Shown: positions 55,179-64,000 of the stretch, one piece after another | How the letters are laid out: each line of letters starts with the position of its first letter | How positions within the stretch are numbered: the first letter of the stretch is position 1 | Origin: CAVOXO01 sp963700425 | GTDB lineage: Bacteria > Actinomycetota > Acidimicrobiia > Acidimicrobiales > Microtrichaceae | Assembly: GCA_963700425.1 (NCBI GenBank) | Contig: CAVOXO010000003.1 | Coordinates: 186,001-250,000 of the forward strand | DNA length: 64,000 nt | Direction: 5' to 3' | Position numbers and translations under genes: made by a program | Notes under the pieces: generated by a model | The model's database searches: none | What the model saw: only the letters and a program-made list of their open reading frames with translations | Told to the model about the DNA's origin: nothing

Positions 55179-56003
55179 ATGGACCGCCGCACGATCGCCG
55201 ATGTCCGTCCGCCGGCGTCGGGCCGCGCCGTCGCCCCGGTCTTCGTCGCCGTGGTGTGGGCGGTCGCGATCGCCGGCTGCGGTTCGAGCGACGATTCCTC
55301 AGTGGCCATCGACCGATCCGCAGGTGGTGTCACGACAACGACCGTCGAGGTCGAGGCTGCAGCCGACCTCACCGACGACCGCTATCCCGATGGCCTCCGT
55401 GGGGTGCGCTACTGCGAGGTGCTGCTGTTGTCGCGCGTGGATGCCGGATTCCAGGCCGAGGTGTGGAACACGATGGGGCTCGGCGACTGCCCACAGGAGG
55501 AATGGGCCCAACTCGATTCCGCGACGATCGCGGCCGAGCGTGGCGCGATCGCCGCCGTCCTCAACGGGCCGCGCTACTGGACCCTCGACACCATCGTCTC
55601 CGATCTCAGGGACGGCGCCCCCGACACCACGTTCGGGAGTATCGGAATGTTCCGGGCGGCGACGGTCGAACTCGGCGAGACGCCGCCCGACCAGACGCCC
55701 TACACCGAGCGGCGCGTCGCAAGGGAGACGGTCTTCGGGTTCCGGGCCGGGTCGGAGGTCCACGAGCTGACGGATCCGGCCGGAACGACCTACGTGATGC
55801 AGTCGTATTCGCTGATCGTCGACCCGACCCTCACGTCGGAGGCGTTGGCGTCCCTCGATCTCGATCTCCCCGAGGGGTGGAGCTACACCACGCGCATCCT
55901 CGCAGAGGACCTCGACCTGTTGAGTACCGAGGGCTTTGCCACGGTCGTCCAGGACGAGTTCCAGAACACCTACCAGCGCAACGATTCGGGGGAGGCTCCA
56001 TGA
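55179..56003 (+). CDS. Lipoprotein paired with arylsulfatase
   Basis: A 274-residue lipoprotein with lipobox at Cys34 (AVAIAGC). The mature domain contains LRGVRYCEVLLLSRVDAGFQ, AEVWNTMGLGDCPQEEW and AAVLNGPRYWTLDTIV, a conserved but uncharacterised pattern that I recall from proteins encoded near sulfatases or oxidoreductases in other bacteria. The C-terminal half has ETVFGFRAGSEVHELTDPAGTTYVMQSYS. The ATG at 55179 is preferred over an in-frame start at 55038 inside hrpB. Its stop overlaps the arylsulfatase start as ATGA, so the products are made together and may interact at the membrane. Confidence 0.78.
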   Translation: MDRRTIADVRPPASGRAVAPVFVAVVWAVAIAGCGSSDDSSVAIDRSAGGVTTTTVEVEAAADLTDDRYPDGLRGVRYCEVLLLSRVDAGFQAEVWNTMGLGDCPQEEWAQLDSATIAAERGAIAAVLNGPRYWTLDTIVSDLRDGAPDTTFGSIGMFRAATVELGETPPDQTPYTERRVARETVFGFRAGSEVHELTDPAGTTYVMQSYSLIVDPTLTSEALASLDLDLPEGWSYTTRILAEDLDLLSTEGFATVVQDEFQNTYQRNDSGEAP

Positions 56004-58264
56004 AGGACTATGAAGGGTTCGAGGGCCAGATCGGACGAACCGAGGCGGAGTCCACGCCGTGGTGGCCCACGCCCGCACACCCCGGTGAGGATGCACCCGA
56101 CGTGATCGTCGTCCTTCTCGACGACACCGGCTTCGCACAGCTGGGGTGCTACGGCTCCGACATGTCGACGCCCAACATCGACCGGCTCGCCGCCGGCGGC
56201 CTCCGATTCACGAACTTCCACGTCACCCCCCTGTGCTCACCCTCGCGGGCCGCATTGCTGACCGGTCGCAATCACCACGAGGTCGGCGTCCGAGCGCTCT
56301 CCAACTTCTCCAGCGGATACCCCCACATGCGCGGGCACATCTCCGACAACGCCGCCACCATGGCGGAAGTGCTGCGCGACGAGGGATATGCCACCTTCGC
56401 CCTCGGCAAGTGGCACCTCTGCTCCATGGAGAACGCGTCGGCGGCGGGGCCGTACGACCAGTGGCCCTGCCAGCGGGGCTTCGACCGGTTCTACGGGTTC
56501 CTCGAAGGTGAGACCGATCAGTTCCATCCCGAGCTCGTCTACGACAATCACGCCATCGACCCTCCCGCCGGTCCCGAGGACGGCTACCACCTGAGCGAGG
56601 ACCTCGTCGATCACGCCATCGAGTTCGTCCACGACACCGTGTCGATCCGGCCCGACCGTCCGTTCTTCATGTACCTGTCCTTCGGGGCCATGCACGCTCC
56701 TCACCAGGCGCCGCCCGAGTTCCTCGAGAAGTACCGGGGGCGCTTCGACCGTGGCTGGGACGTCGCCCGTGAGGAATGGTTCCAGCGTCAGGTGGAGATG
56801 GGGGTGGTGCCACCCGGAACCGAGATGGCACCGCGCAATCCGGGCGTCGACCCATGGGACTCGCTGCCCGAGAACCAGCGGCGCCTCGCGGCACGCCTCC
56901 AGGAGGCGTTCGCGGCGTTCCTCGATCACACCGACTCCCAGATCGGGCGGTTGCTCGACGATCTCGAGACCCTCGGTCGGCTCGACAACACCATGATCGT
57001 GCTGCTGTCGGACAACGGGGCCAGCCAGGAGGGTGGGCCCTTCGGAGTGATGCACGAGATGAAGTTCTTCAACCTCCTCGTCGAGACCCCCGACGAGGCG
57101 GTCGACCGCATCGACGACATCGGTGGTCCCCACAGTCACGCCAACTACCCGTGGGGATGGGCCCAGGCCGGCAACACCCCGTTCAAGTGGTACAAGCAGA
57201 ACACTCATGAAGGCGGCGTCCATGTCCCGCTCATCGTCCACTGGCCGGCCGCCATCCCGCAGGGAGGAGGGCTGCGTCACCAGTTCCATCACGTCAACGA
57301 TGTCGTGCCCACCGTCTACGAGGCACTGGGAGTCGACCCGCCCGACGTCTATCGGGGGAGGGAGCAGATGCCGATCACCGGAACGTCGATGGCCTACACC
57401 TTCGGCGATCCCGAGGAACCGACGCGCAAGGGAACCCAGTACTTCGAGATGATGGGGCATCGCGGCATCATCTCCGACGGGTGGAAGGCCGTGACCCGTC
57501 ATCAGCCGGGCGTTCCGTTCGATGACGACGTCTGGGAGTTGTACCACCTCGCCGAGGACCCCTCGGAATGCCACGATCTCGCGTCGGAGCAACCCGACGT
57601 TCTGGCCGGACTCATCGACTCGTGGTGGGTCGAGGCCACCGAACACGGAGTACTTCCCCTCGACGACCGCACCATCGAGCTGTTCGGCGCCCGATTCCGC
57701 GACCGCTCGCCGCATCCGGCCGACCGTCACTACACGTACCGTCCGCCGATGTCGTCACTGCCCGCCCAGGTCGCACCGGCCATCGGGGGTCGCAGCTGGG
57801 ACCTCCTGGCGCGAGTCGACCGGCCCGCCGGTGCCGGCGGGGTCATCTACGCGACCGGAACGGAGAACTCCGGACTCAGCATCTTCGTCATCGATGACCG
57901 CCTCGTGCTCGACTACAACTGTTTCGCCGATCATCACGTGGTCACGTCCGATCGGCCCGTGCCCGAAGGTCGCTCGGAGATCGGGGTCGAGTTCCGCCGG
58001 GACGGTCGGGGAGCTCGGGCCACGCTGATCATCGACGGTGGTGCAGTCGGCTCGATGGACGTGCCGTTCGCCATGTTCATCATGTCGAGCATCGGCCCGA
58101 GCGTCGGGCAGGACCACGGATCCCAGGTCAGCGAGATGTACGAGGGCGCGTTTCCCTTCGAGGGCACCCTGCACCAGGTCGACATCCAGCTCGTCAGTTC
58201 GCGGGCGCCCCGCGACACCGACACGTCGACCGCCGCAGAACGGGCCGCAATGTCCCAGCAGTGA
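56000..58264 (+). CDS. Arylsulfatase, formylglycine type I
   Basis: A 754-residue sulfatase. VIVVLLDDTGFAQLGCYG carries the paired Asp of the Ca2+ site; LCSPSRAALLTGR holds Cys79, the residue converted to formylglycine, and the following SRAALLTG completes the modification motif. Further marks are YATFALGKWHLC, PFFMYLSFGAMHAPHQAP, MIVLLSDNGASQEGG and a C-terminal LamG-like domain (WDLLARVDRP, SEIGVEFRRDGRG). Length and C-terminal domain resemble mycobacterial AtsA-type enzymes. No signal peptide is visible, so it is probably cytoplasmic. A formylglycine-generating enzyme is needed but not in the window. Coupled to the lipoprotein upstream by ATGA overlap. Confidence 0.92.
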   Translation: MKDYEGFEGQIGRTEAESTPWWPTPAHPGEDAPDVIVVLLDDTGFAQLGCYGSDMSTPNIDRLAAGGLRFTNFHVTPLCSPSRAALLTGRNHHEVGVRALSNFSSGYPHMRGHISDNAATMAEVLRDEGYATFALGKWHLCSMENASAAGPYDQWPCQRGFDRFYGFLEGETDQFHPELVYDNHAIDPPAGPEDGYHLSEDLVDHAIEFVHDTVSIRPDRPFFMYLSFGAMHAPHQAPPEFLEKYRGRFDRGWDVAREEWFQRQVEMGVVPPGTEMAPRNPGVDPWDSLPENQRRLAARLQEAFAAFLDHTDSQIGRLLDDLETLGRLDNTMIVLLSDNGASQEGGPFGVMHEMKFFNLLVETPDEAVDRIDDIGGPHSHANYPWGWAQAGNTPFKWYKQNTHEGGVHVPLIVHWPAAIPQGGGLRHQFHHVNDVVPTVYEALGVDPPDVYRGREQMPITGTSMAYTFGDPEEPTRKGTQYFEMMGHRGIISDGWKAVTRHQPGVPFDDDVWELYHLAEDPSECHDLASEQPDVLAGLIDSWWVEATEHGVLPLDDRTIELFGARFRDRSPHPADRHYTYRPPMSSLPAQVAPAIGGRSWDLLARVDRPAGAGGVIYATGTENSGLSIFVIDDRLVLDYNCFADHHVVTSDRPVPEGRSEIGVEFRRDGRGARATLIIDGGAVGSMDVPFAMFIMSSIGPSVGQDHGSQVSEMYEGAFPFEGTLHQVDIQLVSSRAPRDTDTSTAAERAAMSQQ

Positions 58265-58274
58265 GGGCGGCCTC

Positions 58275-59010
58275 TCAGTCGATGGTGTCGGCCGCAACGC
58301 TCTCGACGACGATGCGTCCGTCGCCGGTGGTCGTTCCTCGCACAGCGGACCCACTCCGTCCCGGCCGCGGGTGGGACAACGCCTGTGGCGGCCTCGATGC
58401 CGAATCGGGTACCGACCACGCACCCGTCGGGCTGCGCGGGGTCGGGTTCGCAGAGTGCGTCACCCCCGTCGACCACCCGGGTTCGCAGGCTCCAGGTGAT
58501 GCCGTCGATGTCGTAGGCGCGGTAGCGGTTCGTCTCGGGCGAATGCCTTCTCCCGTCGGCGACGAGGACCAGGAGTTCGGGCGACGTCGTCGCACCGGGA
58601 AGCTCGTCGGCCGCGACCATCACACCGGACACCTCGACCGGCTCCGATCGGGTGCTCGACATGGCATCGGGGCAGCCTTCGCAGTCGGTGGTGGAGGAGG
58701 CCACCGGCAACGCATCCCAGGCCAGGTTGACGATCGGGATCGGCTCCGCCGAGCACTCGTCGGGGTGCAGGGTCGCGTCGTCGACACCGGCGATGCCGCC
58801 GCTCACCCGGACGACCGTGCCCGACAGTGTGATCGGCCCTGGCCCGATGACGCAGGGATCCGTCGTCGTTGTCGTCGGCACGGTCGCGGTGGGGCTGGGC
58901 TCGGTCGGGGTCGGCTCGGTGGGGCTCGACGCGGTGTCGGCGTCGCCGCATCCGGTCGCCAGCACCGCTGCGATGAGGAGGACCGGTCGGCGGATCGTGG
59001 TGCGATTCAT
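58275..59010 (-). CDS. Lipoprotein of unknown function (one frameshift)
   Basis: About 245 residues with a lipobox at Cys21 (VLATGC), a Thr/Pro/Glu-rich linker (TEPTPTEPSPTATVPTTTTT) and a domain containing CVIGPGPITLSGTVVRVSGG, DCEGCPDAMSSTRSE and GITWSLRTRVVDGGD with several Cys. The frame breaks near 58342; the last 20 residues (TTTGDGRIVVESVAADTID) are read in the next frame to a stop at 58275. The domain looks like an OB-fold or small beta-barrel lipoprotein, but I cannot name it. It is convergent with the arylsulfatase gene (10 bases between stops). Confidence 0.68.
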
Positions 59011-59094
59011 GTCGGTGGGACGACGGCGAACACGGATTGGTTCCCTCGGCGGACAACCGTGGCTCGACGAGCTCGCCGACGAGGTGCCCGATGA

Positions 59095-59973
59095 TCAGCG
59101 GTAGCGGGTGATCGCCCGCCGGGCCGCGTCGACGTATCCCCCGGAGAATTTGATGGCGTGGACGACCAGCGGGGCGATCTGGTGCAGGGTCACCCGCTCT
59201 TCCCAGCCGTCGGCCAGCGGAGACGTCTCGTGGTAGGCGGCGAATGCCTCGTCGCCGAATCCGCCGAACAGTCGCATCATCGCCAGGTCGAACTCGCGGT
59301 GTCCCCCGTGAGCGGCGGGGTCGATCAGCACGCTCCGCCCGTGGGTGTCGACGAGGCAGTTTCCGGCCCACAGGTCGCCGTGCAGCCGGGACGGGGGCTC
59401 GTCGTCGATCCCGAACTGGTCGAGTCGCCCGGCCAGCGTCTCGAGATCGGTGATCGTCGACGGGTTGAGCGAATGTGACTCGGCGGCCATGCGCGCCAAC
59501 GGCAGGAGCCGTTGAGAACCGTAGAACTCCGACCACGAGTCGGAGGGCTCGTTGGGGAGGCGGCGACTGCCGGTCGTCGCGAGATCCTGGCGGCCGAAGC
59601 ACGGCGCGCCGGATCGGTGGAGCGCGGCCAGGGCCCGCCCGAACCGGTCGTCGGTGCGGGAGTCGGCGACTCCGTCGTCGATCCACTCCAGCACGAGGTA
59701 GGCGGGGCCGCCGGACCTGTCGTCGTCGACAGCCCACACCATCGGCGTCCGGACGGCGTCGGCGTCGGCGATCCATCTGAGGCTGGAGGCCTCGGTCTCG
59801 AAGAACGCCGGTGGCGGGCTCGGGTGGGTCTTGGCGAAGGCCGATCGCCCATCAGCGAGGTGGATGCGGAAGGAATCGGCGACGTCGCCGCCGCTCACCC
59901 GGCGAATTGACACAACGGCCGTGCCCAGGCGTTGTCCGACCCGATTGATGAGCTCATGGTGCTGTTGGTCCAT
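59095..59973 (-). CDS. Fructosamine/ketosamine-3-kinase family protein
   Basis: A 292-residue protein of the fructosamine-kinase branch of protein-kinase-like folds. Marks are VSGGDVADSFRIHL (nucleotide loop), FAKTHPSPPPAFFETEA (Lys and Glu), YLVLEWIDDG, LHGDLWAGNCLVD (catalytic loop HGDLWxGN) and VLIDPAAHGGHREFDLAMMRLFGGF (metal-binding DPAxxxGHREFD). It removes sugar from glycated amines by phosphorylating ketosamines, a protein-repair role. The ATG at 59973 is preferred to GTG 59976. It is divergent from the giant surface-protein gene, leaving a 262-base shared promoter region. Confidence 0.9.
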   Translation of the reverse strand: MDQQHHELINRVGQRLGTAVVSIRRVSGGDVADSFRIHLADGRSAFAKTHPSPPPAFFETEASSLRWIADADAVRTPMVWAVDDDRSGGPAYLVLEWIDDGVADSRTDDRFGRALAALHRSGAPCFGRQDLATTGSRRLPNEPSDSWSEFYGSQRLLPLARMAAESHSLNPSTITDLETLAGRLDQFGIDDEPPSRLHGDLWAGNCLVDTHGRSVLIDPAAHGGHREFDLAMMRLFGGFGDEAFAAYHETSPLADGWEERVTLHQIAPLVVHAIKFSGGYVDAARRAITRYR

Positions 59974-60015
59974 CACGCGCGTCTAGCACGGGCCTCTCGA
60001 GCGCGGCCGAGGGAG

Positions 60016-60031
60016 ATCGAGCGACCTCGAT
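60016..60031. promoter_or_regulatory. Short perfect inverted repeat in a divergent promoter region
   Basis: ATCGAG at 60016-60021 and CTCGAT at 60026-60031 with a four-base loop lie in the 262-base region between the ketosamine kinase and the second giant surface-protein gene. The rest of this region shows no gene. It may be an operator; short repeats like this also occur by chance. Confidence 0.25.
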
Positions 60032-60235
60032 GCTCCGGCTGGTGAACACGGCTCGTACATGGTCCGTGACACCCGTTCGGCGCGGCGCACGGATCCGAGG
60101 GACGCCACAGCGAAGGGCCGTTGGCCCGACCGAACCAGGCGATCTACCCATCAACTTCAGGGGAATCATGCCGATCGTGTCTCAAGTACCCATCGTGGAG
60201 CGACCCCGCGCTCCAGTACGGAGAAGAGAACCCAG

Positions 60236-63200
60236 ATGTCACGGCCCCATCGCGACCCCTCTCACCGATCGAACCGGCAGTCGGCCCGACCCGCCGCATC
60301 AGAGCGCCACGGCGGGTCACCGCGCGTCCGACGCACCGCGATCACGGCGGTGGTCTCGGTCATCGCCGCGGTCTGCGCGGTGGTGGGAGGGGCGACGCCG
60401 GCGTGGGCCGGCCCCCCGCCAGTCATGACCGGCTTCGTGCCGATGCCCGCGGACGACATGCAGCGAGGCATGGAGAGCGTCCGGGCCTCGGCCGACACCA
60501 CCATCGATTTCACCGTCGGCCTCACCAACGCGGCCGCCGGAGCGATCATGTACTACGACCAATGGGAAGACGGCTACGAGAGCGTCATCTCGACGCCGAC
60601 CCAGGCGAGCACGCTGGTCTTCGGTGACGGCAACACGACCAACGGCAACGCTGCCAGTTTCTGCGGCGTGTGCGGAGGGGACACGCTTCCCCAGGGCGCT
60701 TCCCTGATCATGCGGAACAGCATCACCACCCCCCGCAACGTCGCCCAGATCCGCTACGACGGGGGCGACAAGGTCGCCTCCACCCGCGGCTTCGCCATCA
60801 CGGCCGGTGGCTTCACCACACCTCTCGGCTCTGTTCTGGCCGGCGTCGTCGCCTCGTACGACACAACGAAGTACTCCACCAGCTTCACCGTCCCGGTCGG
60901 GCAGGACACTCCGGTGCCCAGCGGCACCACCAACGCGTTCGCCTATACCGGGATCATCGTTCAGGCGGCCCAGGACGGGACTTTCGTTCGGGTCGACCGC
61001 GACGCGGACGGGACGGTCGACGTCACGGGAACCATCAACGAGGGCAAGACCCTGATGGTGGACGGTGGGGTCAACGAGGGCGCGACCGTGACGGCGTCGA
61101 AGCCGGTGCAGGTCCAGTTGGTGACCGGTGACACCACCGCTGACTGGGAGTCGCGCTGGTTCACCCTCTTTCCCGACTCCCTGCTGTCCAACGACTACAT
61201 GAGCATTGCGGGGTCCAGCGTCAACAACTTCCGGACCATCAACTACCTCTACAACCCCGCCGACACCGCCATTACGGTGACCCCCACCTGTTCGGGCTGC
61301 TCGGGGACCATCAGCGTGCCCGCCAACGCCAGCGTGGCCTTCGCCTCGCCGGTCGGCCAGGCGGTCCGTTTCGTGGGCACCGGTCCGTTCATCGGCCTGG
61401 CGGGGGTCGGTTCCCAGTCGGGAGCTGCGCCGGGTGGCAGCGGCGACTCGAGCAACGTCTGGGACTGGGGGTTCACCATGGCCCCCACGTCGCTGCTCAC
61501 CACCCAGATCGTGCTGGGCTGGGCTCCGGGCAACTCGAACAACCCGCCGTCCTCGCCGAGCGGCAACCGTGACGACGATCCGGTCTGGGTCACCACCCTC
61601 ACCGCGACGACCCTGCGGGTCGATTTCGACGGCAACCCCGCCACGGGCTCGATCGGCACGCCCGACTGTTTCGGTGCGCGCCATGACCGGAACATCTCGG
61701 TCGCCGCTCTGGCATCGACACGGATCTTCGACAACAACGACGGCGACATGACCGGCGCCCGGATCTACACCTGCGACGGAACGCTGATCGCGAGCGCATG
61801 GGGTCAGGATCCCGCCAATGCTCCGTCCGGCTCGCCAGGCTTCGACGCCGGCTACACGGTCATCCCCACGACAACGATGATCGTCGACAAGGGCGCCGGC
61901 CTCACCACTGACACCAACGCCGACGGCGCCATCGGACCCGGCGACACGATCACCTACGACATCTTCATCGCCGACGCCGGAAGCCTGGCCTTCACGTCGG
62001 TCAACGCCAAGGACGCCCTGCCCGCCGGCCTCGCCTACGTGCCCGGATCGACCGTCCTCGACGACGGAACGACCGTCACTCCGATCCCCGACGACGTGGC
62101 CCCCCCGGCCCTCACCGCGTTCCCCCTCGACGAGACCGGCGCATCCTTGCCGAACCTGGCGTCGGGTCAGACGGTGAACCTCCGGTATCAGGCGACGATC
62201 GACGACCCCTTCCTCGCCGGAGGCGCCTCGGTGACCAACTCGGTGTGCGTGACCGCTCAGGAGGCCGGCGCGTGCGACTCGAACACCGTGGACCTGGTGT
62301 CCCACGATCTCTCGCTCACCAAGACCGAGACCGCCTCGCCGACCTACATCGGCGATGAGGCCGTCTTCCGTGTCACCGTCACCAACGACGGTCCCGACAG
62401 TGCGGCCGGCGTCGAGGTGACCGACGTCCTCCCGGTGGGCACCACCTTCGTCTCCGCCACCACCTCACAGGGCTCCTATGACGAGTCCACCGGCATCTGG
62501 GATGTCGGACTGCTGGTCAACGGGGATTCCGAGACCCTCGATATCACCGCCACCGTCGACGTGAACTCGGTCGAGAACTTCGCAGAGGTGACGGGTCCGG
62601 AGTTCGGCGACCCCGACTCCCAGCCGGCCGAGAACCCCCTCGATGATTCCAACCCGCCCGATCAGGATGACGAGGACTCCGTGACGGTCGCCGTGGCGAC
62701 CCCCTCAGCGGACCTCTCCCTGACCAAGGGGGTGACCTCGGCACCGGCGTTCGTCGGTGACGACGTGACCTTCGAGATCGAGGTCACCAACGATGGACCC
62801 AACGACGCCCCGGGCATAGACGTCAGCGACGTCCTTCCCGCCGGATTGACCTATGTGTCCTCGACTGCGACGAAGGGTGCCTACGACGACGCGAGCGGCA
62901 CCTGGTCCATCGGCACGGTGGCCAACGGCGATACCGAGATCCTGTCGATCACGGCGACGCTCGACGTCCCGGGCCCGGTGACCAACTCCGCCGAGATCAC
63001 GGCCGCCAGCGTGAACGACCCCGACTCGACTCCCGACAACGACGTGTCGACAGAGGACGATCAGGATTCCGTCGACGTCAGCGCCGCCGGAGCAAGCATC
63101 GGGGATCGGGTCTGGGATGACGTCAACGGTGACGGTGTCCAGGACGCGTCGGAGTCGGGCCTCAACGGGGTGACGGTGACGCTTCTTCGTGATGTCGATG

Positions 63201-64000
63201 GCGACGGCACCTATGAGACCACGGTCGGAACGACGGTCACCGCGGGTGACGGCGACTACAGCTTCGAGGGCCTCCCCCCCGGCGACTACCGGGTCGACGT
63301 CGACGAAGCAACTTTGCCGCTGCCCGGACTCCTCGAGACCACCAGCGAACCTCAGGATCAGACCCTCGCGGGAGCGCAGAGCGTCGACACCGTGGACTTC
63401 GGGTATGTCGCGGCCGCCAGCATCGGGGACCGTATCTGGGATGACGTCAACGGTGACGGTGTCCAGGACCCGCCGGAGTCGGGCCTCAACGGGGTGACGG
63501 TCACGCTTCTTCGTGATGTCGATGGTGACGGCACCTACGAGACGACCGTCGGCACGACGGTCACCGCGGGTGACGGCGACTACAGCTTCGGTGATCTGTA
63601 TCCCGGTGACTACCGGGTCGATGTCGACGAGGCCAGCCTGCCGGCAGGGTCTCTGCCGACGTCAGGCAACGAGCCGTTCGATCAGACCCTTTCGGCGGGC
63701 GACTCGGTCGACACCGCCGACTTCGGGTATGTGGCTCCGGCGTCGATCGGGGATCGGATCTGGGATGACGTCAACGGTGACGGTGTCCAGGACGCGTCGG
63801 AGTCGGGCCTCAACGGGGTGACGGTCACCCTTCTTCGTGATGTCGATGGTGACGGCACCTACGAGACCACGGTCGGCACGACGGTCACCGCGGGTGACGG
63901 CGACTACTCCTTTGACGATCTGCTCCCCGGTGACTATCGGGTCGATGTCGACGAGGCCAGCCTGCCGGCAGGGTCTCTGCCGACGTCGGGGAACGAGCCG
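60236..64000 (+). CDS. Giant surface protein with DUF11 and SdrD-B-like repeats (3' end outside window)
   Basis: From ATG 60236 the frame is open for 1,255 codons to the window edge. A signal peptide of about 60 residues has a basic n-region and TAITAVVSVIAAVCAVVGG with an AWA cleavage site. Residues about 70-560 form a globular head (YYDQWEDGYESVISTPTQAS, NAFAYTGIIVQAAQDGTF, KPVQVQLVTGDTT, WESRWFTLFPDSLL) resembling ligand-binding heads of IgGFc-binding-like and adhesin proteins. Then come DUF11 domains (LSLTKTETASPTYIGDEAVF; LSLTKGVTSAPAFVGDDVTF) and SdrD-B-type Ca-binding repeats with DVNGDGVQD. No frameshift. It would be secreted and probably wall-attached, but the C-terminus is not available. 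Confidence 0.88.
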   Translation, partial: MSRPHRDPSHRSNRQSARPAASERHGGSPRVRRTAITAVVSVIAAVCAVVGGATPAWAGPPPVMTGFVPMPADDMQRGMESVRASADTTIDFTVGLTNAAAGAIMYYDQWEDGYESVISTPTQASTLVFGDGNTTNGNAASFCGVCGGDTLPQGASLIMRNSITTPRNVAQIRYDGGDKVASTRGFAITAGGFTTPLGSVLAGVVASYDTTKYSTSFTVPVGQDTPVPSGTTNAFAYTGIIVQAAQDGTFVRVDRDADGTVDVTGTINEGKTLMVDGGVNEGATVTASKPVQVQLVTGDTTADWESRWFTLFPDSLLSNDYMSIAGSSVNNFRTINYLYNPADTAITVTPTCSGCSGTISVPANASVAFASPVGQAVRFVGTGPFIGLAGVGSQSGAAPGGSGDSSNVWDWGFTMAPTSLLTTQIVLGWAPGNSNNPPSSPSGNRDDDPVWVTTLTATTLRVDFDGNPATGSIGTPDCFGARHDRNISVAALASTRIFDNNDGDMTGARIYTCDGTLIASAWGQDPANAPSGSPGFDAGYTVIPTTTMIVDKGAGLTTDTNADGAIGPGDTITYDIFIADAGSLAFTSVNAKDALPAGLAYVPGSTVLDDGTTVTPIPDDVAPPALTAFPLDETGASLPNLASGQTVNLRYQATIDDPFLAGGASVTNSVCVTAQEAGACDSNTVDLVSHDLSLTKTETASPTYIGDEAVFRVTVTNDGPDSAAGVEVTDVLPVGTTFVSATTSQGSYDESTGIWDVGLLVNGDSETLDITATVDVNSVENFAEVTGPEFGDPDSQPAENPLDDSNPPDQDDEDSVTVAVATPSADLSLTKGVTSAPAFVGDDVTFEIEVTNDGPNDAPGIDVSDVLPAGLTYVSSTATKGAYDDASGTWSIGTVANGDTEILSITATLDVPGPVTNSAEITAASVNDPDSTPDNDVSTEDDQDSVDVSAAGASIGDRVWDDVNGDGVQDASESGLNGVTVTLLRDVDGDGTYETTVGTTVTAGDGDYSFEGLPPGDYRVDVDEATLPLPGLLETTSEPQDQTLAGAQSVDTVDFGYVAAASIGDRIWDDVNGDGVQDPPESGLNGVTVTLLRDVDGDGTYETTVGTTVTAGDGDYSFGDLYPGDYRVDVDEASLPAGSLPTSGNEPFDQTLSAGDSVDTADFGYVAPASIGDRIWDDVNGDGVQDASESGLNGVTVTLLRDVDGDGTYETTVGTTVTAGDGDYSFDDLLPGDYRVDVDEASLPAGSLPTSGNEP
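63092..64000 (+). repeat. Three tandem 324-bp SdrD-B-type repeats, nearly identical
   Basis: Units begin at 63092, 63416 and 63740 (the third is cut by the window end). Each encodes ASIGDRxWDDVNGDGVQD, SGLNGVTVTLLRDVDGDGTYETT, VTAGDGDYSF and PGDYRVDVDEA. Long stretches are identical at the DNA level, including third positions, which points to recent duplication or ongoing gene conversion. Confidence 0.92.

Noticed and set aside
60317..62305. A 662-residue minus-strand frame opposite the second giant surface protein
   Set aside because: Arg/Gly/Val-rich shadow without homology features; the plus-strand frame has signal peptide and DUF11 domains.
63092..64000. CRISPR-like array from the regular repeats at the window end
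   Set aside because: Repeat period is 324 bp with continuous coding sense and no spacers; these are protein-domain repeats.

Overview
The window is about 70% GC with strongly GC-biased third codon positions and looks like the chromosome of an actinobacterium. A class F420-type luciferase-like oxidoreductase, an ECF sigma factor, many lipoproteins, poly-threonine linkers and giant DUF11-type surface proteins fit Acidimicrobiia or a relative, but I cannot place it more precisely. I see no rRNA, tRNA, CRISPR array, insertion sequence or prophage, and no stretch longer than 300 bases without a gene. Many genes are broken by single-base indels that cluster at 3.4-8, 11.2-15.7, 17-19.3 and 30.3-32 kb. 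Conserved motifs continue in a neighbouring frame each time, so I read most of these as sequencing or assembly errors and give the full span of each interrupted gene.

Layout. 0-2.7 kb: end of an unknown gene, an acyl-CoA ligase and an SMP-30-type lactonase. 2.8-7.2 kb (minus): a tightly overlapping operon of ECF sigma factor, membrane anti-sigma-like protein, a second anchored protein with the same C-terminal domain, an Ala/Pro-rich repeat protein, the flavin transferase ApbE and a multi-histidine membrane protein of ferric-reductase type. This may be an extracytoplasmic flavin/heme redox system under its own sigma factor. 7.4-11.2 kb: a second acyl-CoA ligase, a rhodanese lipoprotein, a VOC protein and maleylacetate reductase. 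11.2-15.7 kb (minus): trkA followed by two trkH genes. 15.9-23.5 kb (minus): SGNH hydrolase, GH31 lipoprotein resembling sulfoquinovosidase, and a DUF4011-helicase-Vsr nuclease protein translationally coupled to the GH31 gene.

23.6-26.5 kb: a three-gene ABC exporter. 26.7-37.2 kb: secreted proteins, an ATC-hydrolase-like pair, an F420-type oxidoreductase, an MMPL exporter whose promoter carries two CsoR-like palindromes, a PASTA-like membrane protein and a sugar kinase/saccharopine-dehydrogenase-like operon. 37.2-44.2 kb: an intact 2,312-residue surface protein ending in a sortase-E-like anchor. 44.3-52.5 kb: a TetR/SRPBCC divergent pair, nitronate monooxygenase, GH5 lipoprotein, poly-Thr lipoprotein, P450, amidohydrolase and cupredoxin. 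52.6-60 kb: HrpB helicase, a lipoprotein/arylsulfatase operon, another lipoprotein and a ketosamine kinase. 60.2-64 kb: the 5' part of a second giant surface protein with near-identical 324-bp SdrD-B-type repeats, cut by the window edge.

Taken together the region encodes much cell-surface and periplasm-facing biology (at least nine lipoproteins, two giant repeat proteins, glycoside hydrolases and a sulfatase) alongside lipid and aromatic catabolism. The most promising loci for undescribed biology are the ECF-ApbE operon, the CsoR-like operators of the MMPL gene, and the GH31/helicase-nuclease pairing.
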